DNA from: Bacteroidales bacterium
GTDB taxonomy: Bacteria > Bacteroidota > Bacteroidia > Bacteroidales > UBA1402
DNA: 6,093 nucleotides
Direction: 5' to 3'
NCBI GenBank assembly: GCA_003506275.1
Contig: DOBD01000136.1
Location: forward strand, 13,465 to 19,557
The translations under genes and the position numbers were made by a program. Numbering within the stretch: position 1 is the stretch's first letter; each line of letters opens with the position of its first letter. Below, one piece after another: positions 1 through 6,093 of this stretch. Under the pieces are notes generated by a model. That model saw nothing but the letters and a program-made list of their open reading frames with translations, did not search any database and was not told the DNA's origin.

Positions 1-1
1 C

Positions 2-46
2 CTCTATGCTTTGCCCTGGCAGTAGATGCCAGGAAGAGCCTTAGAG
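2..46 (+). repeat. Extended imperfect hairpin in the leader of the T9SS protein gene
   Basis: A perfect 7-bp inverted repeat, CCTGGCA (15-21) and TGCCAGG (27-33), encloses the 5-nt loop GTAGA. It continues outward through two more paired blocks: 8-12 with 35-39 (one G-T wobble) and CTCTA (2-6) with TAGAG (42-46). The blocks are separated by small internal loops, giving 17 pairs in total. It ends 23 nt before the ATG at 70. No T-run follows it, so it is not a classical intrinsic terminator for an upstream plus-strand gene. It could be a 5' UTR structure, an operator-like dyad, or the end structure of a gene lying outside the window. The pairing is seen directly; the role is unknown. Confidence 0.5.
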
Positions 47-69
47 AATCAAACCTTAAATCTTGACGC

Positions 70-654
70 ATGAAAAAATCGTTACTATTTGCGTGGGTGC
101 TACTCTTTTTGATGAGTACTCAAACGTATGCTGACAAGCATTGGAATTTGATGGATTGGAGTGTGACAACGCTGGCCAATTTGGAAGCCGACACGGTGGT
201 CAATTGGAAACAAGAAAGTGCCACGCGCTTCTCCAACCGTATTGCGTTTGCTGCGGACGCTGCCATAATGGCCAACGGCGTAGCCATCGCAGAGATGGAT
301 GGCCTCACCTTCGGGGCCATGGCCATTGGTAAATTACGTATTGACTTCAACACCAACCCTGGTCGGTTGATGTTGAATGGTAGTGGACTAAAATTGAACG
401 TGCCCGACTGCAAAGCGGGTGATACGCTGACGGTCGTTACGTATACGGCCAGTTCATCAACAGCCAGAGGCGTGACCACTTCGGCCAATTGCACGCGCAT
501 TGGGGGAGACGAACTATCGCTGGAGGTTGATACCAATGTCTTTTTGATCACAGCCGATGGCCCAGCCACTTTTACCACAACTGGTGGGCTCCATTTCCGT
601 GAAATCACATTGACCAATCCCAAACTTGCTGAAGTAACGGTGGCTCCGTATTAG
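70..654 (+). CDS. Secreted N-terminal fragment: signal peptide plus beta-rich Bacteroidota surface domain
   Basis: This is a 194-residue frame starting at the ATG at 70 and ending at the amber codon. Residues 1-21 form a clear Sec signal peptide: a basic start (MKKS), a hydrophobic core from about 5 to 15, and a likely cleavage after T-Y-A at 21, leaving Asp22 as the mature N-terminus. That peptide supports this start; no Shine-Dalgarno is seen, as is usual in Bacteroidota. Residues 24-190 look like one beta-rich domain. It opens with a W-x-L-x-x-W-S-x-x-T-x-x-N-L-x-A-D pattern and contains N-G-V-A-I-A-E and G-L-x-F elements, then an R-L-M-L-N-G strand. This resembles an N-terminal domain I recall ahead of lyase-like and other surface proteins in Bacteroidota, but I cannot name a family with certainty. 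Two cysteines (about 114 and 140) could pair. As it stands it lacks a sorting domain, so its product would be expected to end in the periplasm. It is most likely the 5' part of the gene that continues at 655. Confidence 0.8.
   Translation: MKKSLLFAWVLLFLMSTQTYADKHWNLMDWSVTTLANLEADTVVNWKQESATRFSNRIAFAADAAIMANGVAIAEMDGLTFGAMAIGKLRIDFNTNPGRLMLNGSGLKLNVPDCKAGDTLTVVTYTASSSTARGVTTSANCTRIGGDELSLEVDTNVFLITADGPATFTTTGGLHFREITLTNPKLAEVTVAPY
652..654 (+). other. In-frame amber (TAG) codon separating signal peptide from sorting domain
   Basis: The codons around it read TAT-TAG-GTG, in the same phase as the frames on both sides. It falls in what looks like a linker between the N-terminal beta domain and the next domain, where many residues would be tolerated. 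A 4-bp stem (GGTG 654-657 with CACC 663-666, loop AAAGA) overlaps the stop. An alternative 5-bp stem (CGGTG 638-642 with CACCG 663-667) encloses it. Both are too weak to claim recoding. The other visible gene end in the window uses TAA at 4810-4812, and no feature here suggests TAG reassignment. Confidence 0.85.
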
Positions 655-3600
655 GTGAAAGACACCGCCGCATTTGTGCCTGATTCCAACTACTTCTACG
701 CCATCACCGGTTTCAATGGCACCAAGCCAGAAGAAAGCTGGTTGGCCGAACAATACGTCCATTTTGCCTACGCCAACGGTACCAGCATGGCCGTCGAAGC
801 GGTGGGTGATACAGCCAACATCAAGTATTACTGGAACTTCGAGGCAGGTGCCACCGCTGGTACATACAAGATTAAGAACGTACAGAGTGGTTTATACTTG
901 GATGGAGGTACCTCAGGTACTGAATATGCAGCGCTTTCCCTGTCGGCTTCGGCCATCGATTTTACCTTTGCCGACTTTAGGACAGCGGGCACCAAATCGG
1001 GCGTTGTCTGTGCCAATTCAGGCCGGTCATACGCATCGTATATGCCCTTTGGTATTCTCTATGGGAGCAACAGAACCCTGTTAAAGGGCTACATGTGGCG
1101 CAAGATGCTGTTGATGCGGTCTGATTGTGTTTCCTTCCTGTATGCTTACCCCAAGGCTATGGTTTACAAGCCCGCCTTAGGGAAGGATCTGGATCAAGCC
1201 AAGGCGTTGGCGGCCCGTACCATTACAGAAGGTGTTGATTTGTTAAATTACGCAACCGGTCTTAAGGCCAGCCTTCAGGCGGCCATCACAGCCGCTCAGG
1301 CCGCTTACGATGGCACTGACTGGAAAGCCATGGAAGCAGCCATGCCGGCACTGAAGAATGCTGTTGCTGCCTTCAAGGCAGGTTTCGTTTTCCCTGCTGA
1401 GAAGTACAACTTGAAAGCCGGTACCGACTACGTGGGCTTGCTCACAGACACCACTTTCCAATTGGTTTCAGCTGCAGCTCAAGCAGCCATGATTAATGGT
1501 GCTAAATCGGAAACGGGTACCGTCCAACTTTCATACGGAACCAAGTACCTGGGAACTGACGGCGCTTTGACAACCACGCCTGTTGACTATGAAGCTGTTA
1601 TCGACAACAACCTGGTAACGTTCATAGCCGGTGCAGACACCTTGAAAATCGGTGGTGCAACAGCCTTTTCCCTATCTGTGGTGGTGATACCCTTGAAACC
1701 ATCCCTAAAGGCGACAACACCAGTGGATGGTGCGCTGAATGCCGATACCACTGATATTCTTATTGAATTCGATCAGGCCATTCAGGTGCTTGATCCATCA
1801 AAAATTACCTTGAACGGGGTGCAGGCCACGTGCGTTGTGAATGAAAAAACGCTGACAGTCACCGATCCCATGACCTACAAAACCGATTACGTGTTACAAA
1901 TCAAACAAGGTGCCATTGCCCATGCTGATGATGCGACGTTGATCGCTGATTCCGTTGGTGTCACGTTTGCCACACGTAGCCTTTTCCTGCGTGACAAACA
2001 AACCATGTTGGGTGCAGGTGCCTTTGCTGGTGTGTATGCCTTGTTTGGCGAAGGAAATGCCAGCGGTTACATGGATACACAACGTCAAATCGCCGCTGAC
2101 GCCAACGGTCAGCTGTGGTGCGGCTTGAGCAACGCCTTGTCATCGCAGTGGGCACTGGTCTTGGCCGATACCACCAACAAGGTTTGGAATGTGAAAAACC
2201 ACGTCACGGGCAAGTACCTGGCATGGGGTGAAGATAGCGCATTGGTGGTCTCTGAAGCAGCTGCCGGCTGGCAAATCTCACTCAATGCATCAGCACCATC
2301 CAACAACGACTGGGTCAACGTCTATACGTTCTGGCCAGCTGTGTCCGGTTCAGCTGCTGAGTACGACATGGCCCTGCGGGTTGACAGCATGAAACTTATG
2401 GCTTCTGAGGCCAATGGTACGGTGACCACCAATGCCTTCAGGGTTTGCCCGATGGAATCCCTGACTTTTGGAGACATCCAAAACTACACGGATGACAGTT
2501 ACCTGAAAATCGGTGCACGCAATACGGGCGAGTTGGCTTGCCAGGTTGCTGGTGTCGATTCAGTGCTATTCTCGGCTACACCCGCTGTGGCTGAAGGCAG
2601 CCATTGGAAAGTGAAACGCGTCGAAAACGGGCGCTATGTGTTCCAGAACCGCTTGACCAAGCAATACATCACCTATGTTAACGATTCAACAGTAATGGGA
2701 ACGGCTACCTATACACCAGGCAGCGATGACCAGGAATGGGTGATTATGGCCCACTGTGCGAAGAGTGGAACCAACTATTACACGGTTCAGGGCCGCAAGC
2801 TAGCCATGTATGGCGGTGTGGTCAATGGTGGCTACCTCAGTGTAACGGCCCGCAATGGCGGGAACGATACCAAAAAACCAGGTGGAGCCGCTCGCATGCA
2901 GTTGCAAACCACAGGGACGACCTTTGTGGCCGGTGAGGGCAAACCGACGGTTTCCGTAGCCTCAGTCACATCCAAGGCGCTGACCATCAACTGGACGGAA
3001 AACATGGAAGCCAATCGCTATGTGGTGCGTGTAGCTGATACCTTGCATTACATGAACGGAGACTCCATTGGTTACAACCACATTGACAGCGTGACCATCT
3101 ATGAACAAATACCCTATATGGTCGATTCTGTTTGCCTGCGCATCGATACCGTAGCTGCTACGACCTATAAAGCCAGCAACCTGGAAACGGGCGTGGCTTA
3201 CCATTTCAAGGTGCAGGCAATGGATGCGAAGGGCAATCTGGGCGTCATCTCCGATATGGTGTCGGATACAACTGTCAGCCTAAGTCAACACAAGCCGTCG
3301 CCTCCTACCGTGGGCGCGGTTACCGTCAGCTCGGTGTCCCTCAGCTGGGCTGCCAATGAGGAAGCTGTCAATTACACGGTTTCCTATTGGACCAAGGCTG
3401 ATACCAGTGACCTGGCACTCTTTACGACGACAGGTTTGGAATGCACGTTGGGTGGCATACTGGCTGACTCCAAGGTGTACTTCACTCTGAAGGTCAATGG
3501 CAGTGATACCGCCAGTATGGCTTCCGATGCTGTGACGGCCACCACGCTGTCCTATTCCTCGTTGACGATGGCTAAACCCACTACGTCCAATGTGACCGAT

Positions 3601-4812
3601 CACTCCATGAAGGTGAGCTGGGAAGCCGTTGAAGCTGCGGTGTCGTACAACCTGTACGTGGCCAATGCCCCATCCCTCTTAGCTACGGCCACCCCCATCA
3701 ACGTGACCGAACTCTACACGGTGCTGGATCAATTGAAAGCCAACTACGGCTATTACATGCAAGTGGCTGCCGTTAATGCTGTCGGTGCCATGAGTCAACG
3801 TTCTTCGGTGGTTTCAAAAAGGACCAATGCTGCCGGTGTCATCAACGTGGGTCACATCACTTTCAAGAAAGCCATGGATGCCTCGGCCGACTCAGTTGAG
3901 AACGACCCGATCTACCGCATGTTGAGTGCTGAAGCAAACCTGAACGTAACCCTGAACGTTCTTACCGATGCAGGTGCTGCTGTTTCCTTCGATCAGTCAC
4001 CGTACAATGTGCTGGTTATTCAGGAATCCATGAGTGGCAGTGCTGGTATCTTGACACCAGGTAAAGCCTTGGGCTTGTCTAACCTGACCATTCCGACCTT
4101 GTACAACAAGACCTATGCGTTCAAGGCAAAACGTGCGCTTGCCAGTGATGCTGCTGGATCCGGTGCTGAAGCAACGACATACGTGCTCTCTCTCTCTGTT
4201 GCTCCTGCTAATCAAACGAATCCGTTGTTTGCCGGTCTGACATTTGACGGTGATTCCGTGGTCGTGTTTACAGAAACGGCTAACGACTTGGGTGCCGTCG
4301 GTACCAAGGCCTTGAACATTGCTACCGGTGTAACGGGCGTTGAAGGTACGTTGTTGGCCTATCCGACTGGTATGACGCCGGCCATCTGTGTGAATGACAT
4401 TCCTGCCGGTACGAACCTGGGTGGTCAGACACTGAATGCACGTATTATTACGTTTGGCATGAACTTTGGTGCACTCTGCCGCTTGAGCGGTGCCAATATC
4501 ACCCCAGCCAACTATACCTTGTGGAAAAATGCCGTCAATATCCTGGGAGGTAACATCCCCGTAGGTCTTGACAAGGCAGCCACGTTGGGTATGTCGGTTT
4601 ATCCCAACCCGACGAGCGACTATATCAACCTCAGGGGTTTGAGCGACAAGACCACTGTGAAACTGTACAGTTTGACAGGGCAGTTGATATCAACCCAACG
4701 GACTGAAGGTGAAAGTTTAAGCCTAAACCTGACTTCCTTTGACGCAGGTATCTACCTGTTGCAAGTGGAATCAGCCGGTTCGAAACAGACCATCAAGGTG
4801 ATCAAGCGTTAA
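655..4812 (+). CDS. Large lectin/FN3 multidomain protein with T9SS type A sorting domain, without its own signal peptide
   Basis: This is an open frame of 1385 codons immediately after the amber stop, ending in TAA. Residue numbers count the GTG at 655 as 1. A ricin-like beta-trefoil segment around 58-85 (W60, G-x-Y-L-D-G-G) is followed by FIVAR-like helices at about 177-243 (Ala-rich, A-A-x-x-A-Y-D-G-T). Next come a beta-rich stretch at 244-345, a Big_5/SbsA-like Ig domain at about 351-440 (T-x-P-V-D-G-A, I-x-F-D-Q-A-I), and ricin-like segments at about 483-560 and 646-752. Three FN3 domains follow at about 763-874, 880-966 and 973-1058 (I-N-W, L-S-W and V-S-W core tryptophans), then an alpha/beta module at about 1063-1302. 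The T9SS type A sorting domain spans about 1308-1385 (V-Y-P-N-P-T, Y-S-L-T-G-Q, D-A-G-I-Y-L-L-Q-V, ending I-K-V-I-K-R). Domain content suggests binding of glycans at the cell surface or in the medium; no catalytic domain is recognised. The GTG abuts the stop, the N-terminus is not hydrophobic, and the first internal ATG (787) gives no signal peptide either. Independent export is therefore unlikely, and this is probably the 3' part of the gene starting at 70. Confidence 0.8.
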   Translation: MKDTAAFVPDSNYFYAITGFNGTKPEESWLAEQYVHFAYANGTSMAVEAVGDTANIKYYWNFEAGATAGTYKIKNVQSGLYLDGGTSGTEYAALSLSASAIDFTFADFRTAGTKSGVVCANSGRSYASYMPFGILYGSNRTLLKGYMWRKMLLMRSDCVSFLYAYPKAMVYKPALGKDLDQAKALAARTITEGVDLLNYATGLKASLQAAITAAQAAYDGTDWKAMEAAMPALKNAVAAFKAGFVFPAEKYNLKAGTDYVGLLTDTTFQLVSAAAQAAMINGAKSETGTVQLSYGTKYLGTDGALTTTPVDYEAVIDNNLVTFIAGADTLKIGGATAFSLSVVVIPLKPSLKATTPVDGALNADTTDILIEFDQAIQVLDPSKITLNGVQATCVVNEKTLTVTDPMTYKTDYVLQIKQGAIAHADDATLIADSVGVTFATRSLFLRDKQTMLGAGAFAGVYALFGEGNASGYMDTQRQIAADANGQLWCGLSNALSSQWALVLADTTNKVWNVKNHVTGKYLAWGEDSALVVSEAAAGWQISLNASAPSNNDWVNVYTFWPAVSGSAAEYDMALRVDSMKLMASEANGTVTTNAFRVCPMESLTFGDIQNYTDDSYLKIGARNTGELACQVAGVDSVLFSATPAVAEGSHWKVKRVENGRYVFQNRLTKQYITYVNDSTVMGTATYTPGSDDQEWVIMAHCAKSGTNYYTVQGRKLAMYGGVVNGGYLSVTARNGGNDTKKPGGAARMQLQTTGTTFVAGEGKPTVSVASVTSKALTINWTENMEANRYVVRVADTLHYMNGDSIGYNHIDSVTIYEQIPYMVDSVCLRIDTVAATTYKASNLETGVAYHFKVQAMDAKGNLGVISDMVSDTTVSLSQHKPSPPTVGAVTVSSVSLSWAANEEAVNYTVSYWTKADTSDLALFTTTGLECTLGGILADSKVYFTLKVNGSDTASMASDAVTATTLSYSSLTMAKPTTSNVTDHSMKVSWEAVEAAVSYNLYVANAPSLLATATPINVTELYTVLDQLKANYGYYMQVAAVNAVGAMSQRSSVVSKRTNAAGVINVGHITFKKAMDASADSVENDPIYRMLSAEANLNVTLNVLTDAGAAVSFDQSPYNVLVIQESMSGSAGILTPGKALGLSNLTIPTLYNKTYAFKAKRALASDAAGSGAEATTYVLSLSVAPANQTNPLFAGLTFDGDSVVVFTETANDLGAVGTKALNIATGVTGVEGTLLAYPTGMTPAICVNDIPAGTNLGGQTLNARIITFGMNFGALCRLSGANITPANYTLWKNAVNILGGNIPVGLDKAATLGMSVYPNPTSDYINLRGLSDKTTVKLYSLTGQLISTQRTEGESLSLNLTSFDAGIYLLQVESAGSKQTIKVIKR

Positions 4813-4817
4813 GTCGC

Positions 4818-4840
4818 TCAACGCTTCGTCGTTGATTCTT
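4818..4840 (+). repeat. Small hairpin followed by a short T-rich stretch
   Basis: TCAACG (4818-4823) pairs with CGTTGA (4830-4835) around a 6-nt loop, and TTCTT (4836-4840) follows. It begins 6 nt after the TAA of the large protein gene. It may act together with the stronger hairpin downstream in ending the transcript, but six pairs is modest and could arise by chance. Confidence 0.35.
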
Positions 4841-4846
4841 ACGAAA

Positions 4847-4878
4847 AGTGCCCCGGACGTTAACGCGTTCGGGGCACT
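4847..4878 (+). terminator. Strong hairpin, probable transcription terminator of the T9SS protein gene
   Basis: AGTGCCCCG (4847-4855) is perfectly complementary to CGGGGCACT (4870-4878). The pairing continues inward for five more positions, two of them G-T wobbles, to the tetraloop TAAC (4861-4864), making a 14-pair stem. It lies 34 nt after the stop codon and upstream of the next gene's promoter candidate, the place expected for a terminator. The 3' flank (GTGTTATACC) has no proper T-run in the plus direction. The A-rich 5' flank (GAAAAG) would give a short U-run only on minus-strand transcripts. The hairpin is seen directly; its function is inferred from position and stability. Confidence 0.7.
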
Positions 4879-4898
4879 GTGTTATACCAACATTTTTG

Positions 4899-4906
4899 TA
4901 TCTTCG
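4899..4906 (+). promoter_or_regulatory. Candidate Bacteroidota -7 promoter element for the OPT transporter gene
   Basis: TATCTTCG matches the Bacteroidota sigma-ABfr -7 consensus TAnnTTTG at all but one fixed position. It lies 20 nt before the ATG at 4927, so a transcript starting a few bases downstream would have a short 5' UTR. No convincing -33 TTTG/TTG element is seen about 19-21 bases upstream, where the 3' flank of the terminator hairpin lies. Together with that hairpin it suggests the transporter is transcribed independently of the upstream gene. Confidence 0.45.
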
Positions 4907-4926
4907 GGGTCAAAATAATCCTTGCT

Positions 4927-6093
4927 ATGAAGACACCCAACGAAGAAACTCCCGTCGGATTACCCGAAAACGCATTCAGGGAGCTGGCACCTGAAGAGTC
5001 GTACGAACCCATCATGAAACCCGGGAAAACCTACCCGGAAGCCAACGCCTGGTCGGTGACCTGGGGGTTGCTCATGGCCGTCTTATTTTCTGCCGCAGCG
5101 GCTTACCTGGGTTTGAAGGTAGGGCAGGTGTTTGAAGCGGCCATACCTATTGCCATCATTGCCGTGGGCTTGTCGGGTGCCACCAAGCGTAAGCAAGCGC
5201 TCGGAGAGAATGTCATCATTCAATCCATAGGAGCCAGTTCGGGTGTCATTGTGGCCGGTGCTATTTTTACCTTGCCGGCTTTGTACATCCTGCAGGCCAA
5301 GTACCCTGACATGACCGTCAACTTCATTCAGGTGTTTATGAGTTCCTTGTTGGGCGGTATTTTGGGCATCCTGTTCTTAATTCCTTTTCGGAAGTATTTC
5401 GTCAAGGAAATGCACGGCAAGTACCCCTTCCCCGAAGCGACAGCAACGACGCAGGTGCTGATTTCGGGCGAAAAAGGCGGCAGTCAGGCTAAACCCTTGT
5501 TGATTGCCGGACTGGTAGGCGGTTTGTACGATTTCGTTGTGGCCACTTTCGGTTCTTGGAGTGAAGTTTTCACATCGAGGGTGTTGCCCTATGGAGAGGC
5601 GTTGGCAGAAAAGGCTCGTCTGGTGTTTAAGATCAATACAGGCGCCGCTGTGCTGGGGCTGGGATACATCGTTGGCCTGAAATATGCCGCCATCATCTGT
5701 GCGGGTTCGGCCCTGGTGTGGTGGTTGATTGTGCCGGTATTGGGTCAATTGAACGATGTTGTCCTGCAAGGCTTGAATCCGGCCATCTTAGACAGTGTCG
5801 CCGGCATGGAGCCTGAGGCTATTTTCCGCAACTTTGCCAGGCACATCGGCATAGGCGGCATCGCCATGGCCGGTATCATCGGTATCATCAAGTCCTGGAG
5901 TATTATCAAATCGGCCGTGGGGTTGGCTTCCAAGGAATTTTCCGGTGGCGCCAAGCAGGCTGTTGCCATTGAGCCCCGTACGCAACGTGACCTCCCCATG
6001 AAGATCGTGGTGATTGGTGTGGTCGTGACCTTGCTGGCTGTGTTTGCTTTCTTCTTTTTTGGAGTGATGGAGTTCAATCTGTTGCACGCCGTG
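4927..6093 (+). CDS. OPT-family oligopeptide transporter, N-terminal part (runs off the window)
   Basis: The frame opens with ATG at 4927 and stays open to the last base, giving 389 codons with no stop. Bacterial OPT transporters are usually about 600-700 residues, so a little over half is present. After a hydrophilic N-terminus (1-40), hydrophobic segments lie at about 43-66, 71-85, 95-122, 132-154, 190-211, 238-277, 307-330 and 360-384, consistent with a polytopic inner-membrane carrier. The conserved OPT signature is visible as K-Y-P-F-P-E-A-T-A at 165-173, followed by T-T-Q-V-L. The early A-A-A-Y-L-G-L-K-V-G stretch is also typical of the bacterial branch. Family members move oligopeptides, and some relatives (YSL type) move metal chelates, coupled to protons; the substrate here cannot be told. 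The ATG fits the promoter candidate 20 nt upstream, and no earlier in-frame start is attractive. The 3' end and any operon partners lie outside the window. Confidence 0.9.
   Translation, partial: MKTPNEETPVGLPENAFRELAPEESYEPIMKPGKTYPEANAWSVTWGLLMAVLFSAAAAYLGLKVGQVFEAAIPIAIIAVGLSGATKRKQALGENVIIQSIGASSGVIVAGAIFTLPALYILQAKYPDMTVNFIQVFMSSLLGGILGILFLIPFRKYFVKEMHGKYPFPEATATTQVLISGEKGGSQAKPLLIAGLVGGLYDFVVATFGSWSEVFTSRVLPYGEALAEKARLVFKINTGAAVLGLGYIVGLKYAAIICAGSALVWWLIVPVLGQLNDVVLQGLNPAILDSVAGMEPEAIFRNFARHIGIGGIAMAGIIGIIKSWSIIKSAVGLASKEFSGGAKQAVAIEPRTQRDLPMKIVVIGVVVTLLAVFAFFFFGVMEFNLLHAV

Larger units (their letters stand above)
70..4812 (+). pseudogene. Giant multidomain T9SS-secreted protein gene interrupted by an in-frame amber codon
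   Basis: Positions 70 to 4812 form one uninterrupted phase of 1581 codons whose only internal stop is TAG at 652-654. No frameshift is needed to join the halves. The N-terminal half supplies the Sec signal peptide and the C-terminal half supplies the T9SS type A sorting domain. Such proteins need the first to cross the inner membrane and the second to cross the outer membrane, so neither half makes a complete export substrate. The restored product would be about 1580 residues. Its order would be signal peptide, beta-rich N-terminal domain, ricin-like segment, FIVAR-like helices, Big_5-like Ig domain, two more ricin-like segments, three FN3 domains, a flavodoxin/amidotransferase-like module and the sorting domain. 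The rest of the frame is intact, with no second lesion, so the damage is recent, tolerated by readthrough, or a sequence or assembly error. One base change in the stop would restore the gene (for example CAG, GAG, AAG or TGG). I favour one interrupted gene over two adjacent genes. Confidence 0.75.

Noticed and set aside
5..13. TATGCTTTG as a -7 promoter box for the first gene
   Set aside because: The spacing is TA-N3-TTTG rather than TA-N2-TTTG, there is no sequence upstream in which to look for a -33 element, and it lies inside the left arm of the hairpin.
120..623. 167-codon minus-strand open frame opposite the N-terminal fragment
   Set aside because: It is the shadow of a real coding region. 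The plus-strand frame has a signal peptide and domain-like sequence, while this one has neither a recognisable motif nor a suitable upstream region.
652..654. Reassigned TAG codon (pyrrolysine or glutamine code)
   Set aside because: There is only one such codon in the window, no tRNA or pathway gene is visible, and nothing else in this Bacteroidota-like sequence suggests an altered code.
655..657. GTG as a true independent start of a second gene coupled to the first
   Set aside because: The resulting protein would have a T9SS sorting domain but no signal peptide, which is not a workable export arrangement. The phase is also identical to the upstream frame, so a stop inside one gene is the simpler reading.
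3280..3603. 107-codon minus-strand open frame inside the FN3 region
   Set aside because: It lies fully inside well-recognised FN3 domains on the plus strand, and its His/Gly/Arg-rich product looks like an antisense translation.
5377..6087. Overlapping minus-strand open frames of 99-130 codons at the window end
   Set aside because: They are antisense to the OPT transporter, whose signature motif and membrane segments are clear on the plus strand.

Overview
The window looks like chromosomal DNA of a Bacteroidota bacterium. The main evidence is a type IX secretion system (T9SS) type A sorting domain at the C-terminus of a giant secreted protein. A Bacteroidota-style -7 promoter box (TATCTTCG), the lack of Shine-Dalgarno sequences and roughly balanced base composition agree with this. 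The genus cannot be fixed from the sequence alone.

Region 1 (1-69) is a short leader holding an extended imperfect hairpin (2-46). Region 2 (70-4812) is a single continuous reading frame of 1581 codons, broken once by an in-frame amber codon (TAG, 652-654). The part before the stop (70-654, 194 aa) carries a Sec signal peptide and one beta-rich domain. The part after it (655-4812, up to 1385 aa) carries ricin-like lectin segments, a FIVAR-like helical segment, a Big_5-like Ig domain, three fibronectin type III domains, a flavodoxin/amidotransferase-like module and the T9SS sorting domain. Export through T9SS needs both the signal peptide and the C-terminal domain, and the stop separates them. 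The locus is therefore best read as one large secreted or surface-anchored, probably carbohydrate-binding protein gene that is broken, read through, or affected by a sequence error, rather than two independent genes.

Region 3 (4813-4926) is an intergenic stretch with two hairpins, the second a strong 14-pair stem that is the likely terminator, and then a probable promoter. Region 4 (4927 to the window end) is the first 389 codons of an OPT-family oligopeptide transporter, cut by the window edge. It has its own promoter candidate and no evident functional tie to the upstream gene beyond a possible general theme of polymer and peptide scavenging.

All credible genes are on the plus strand. No RNA gene, insertion sequence, CRISPR array or minus-strand gene could be supported. 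The most notable signal is the amber codon splitting the T9SS protein.
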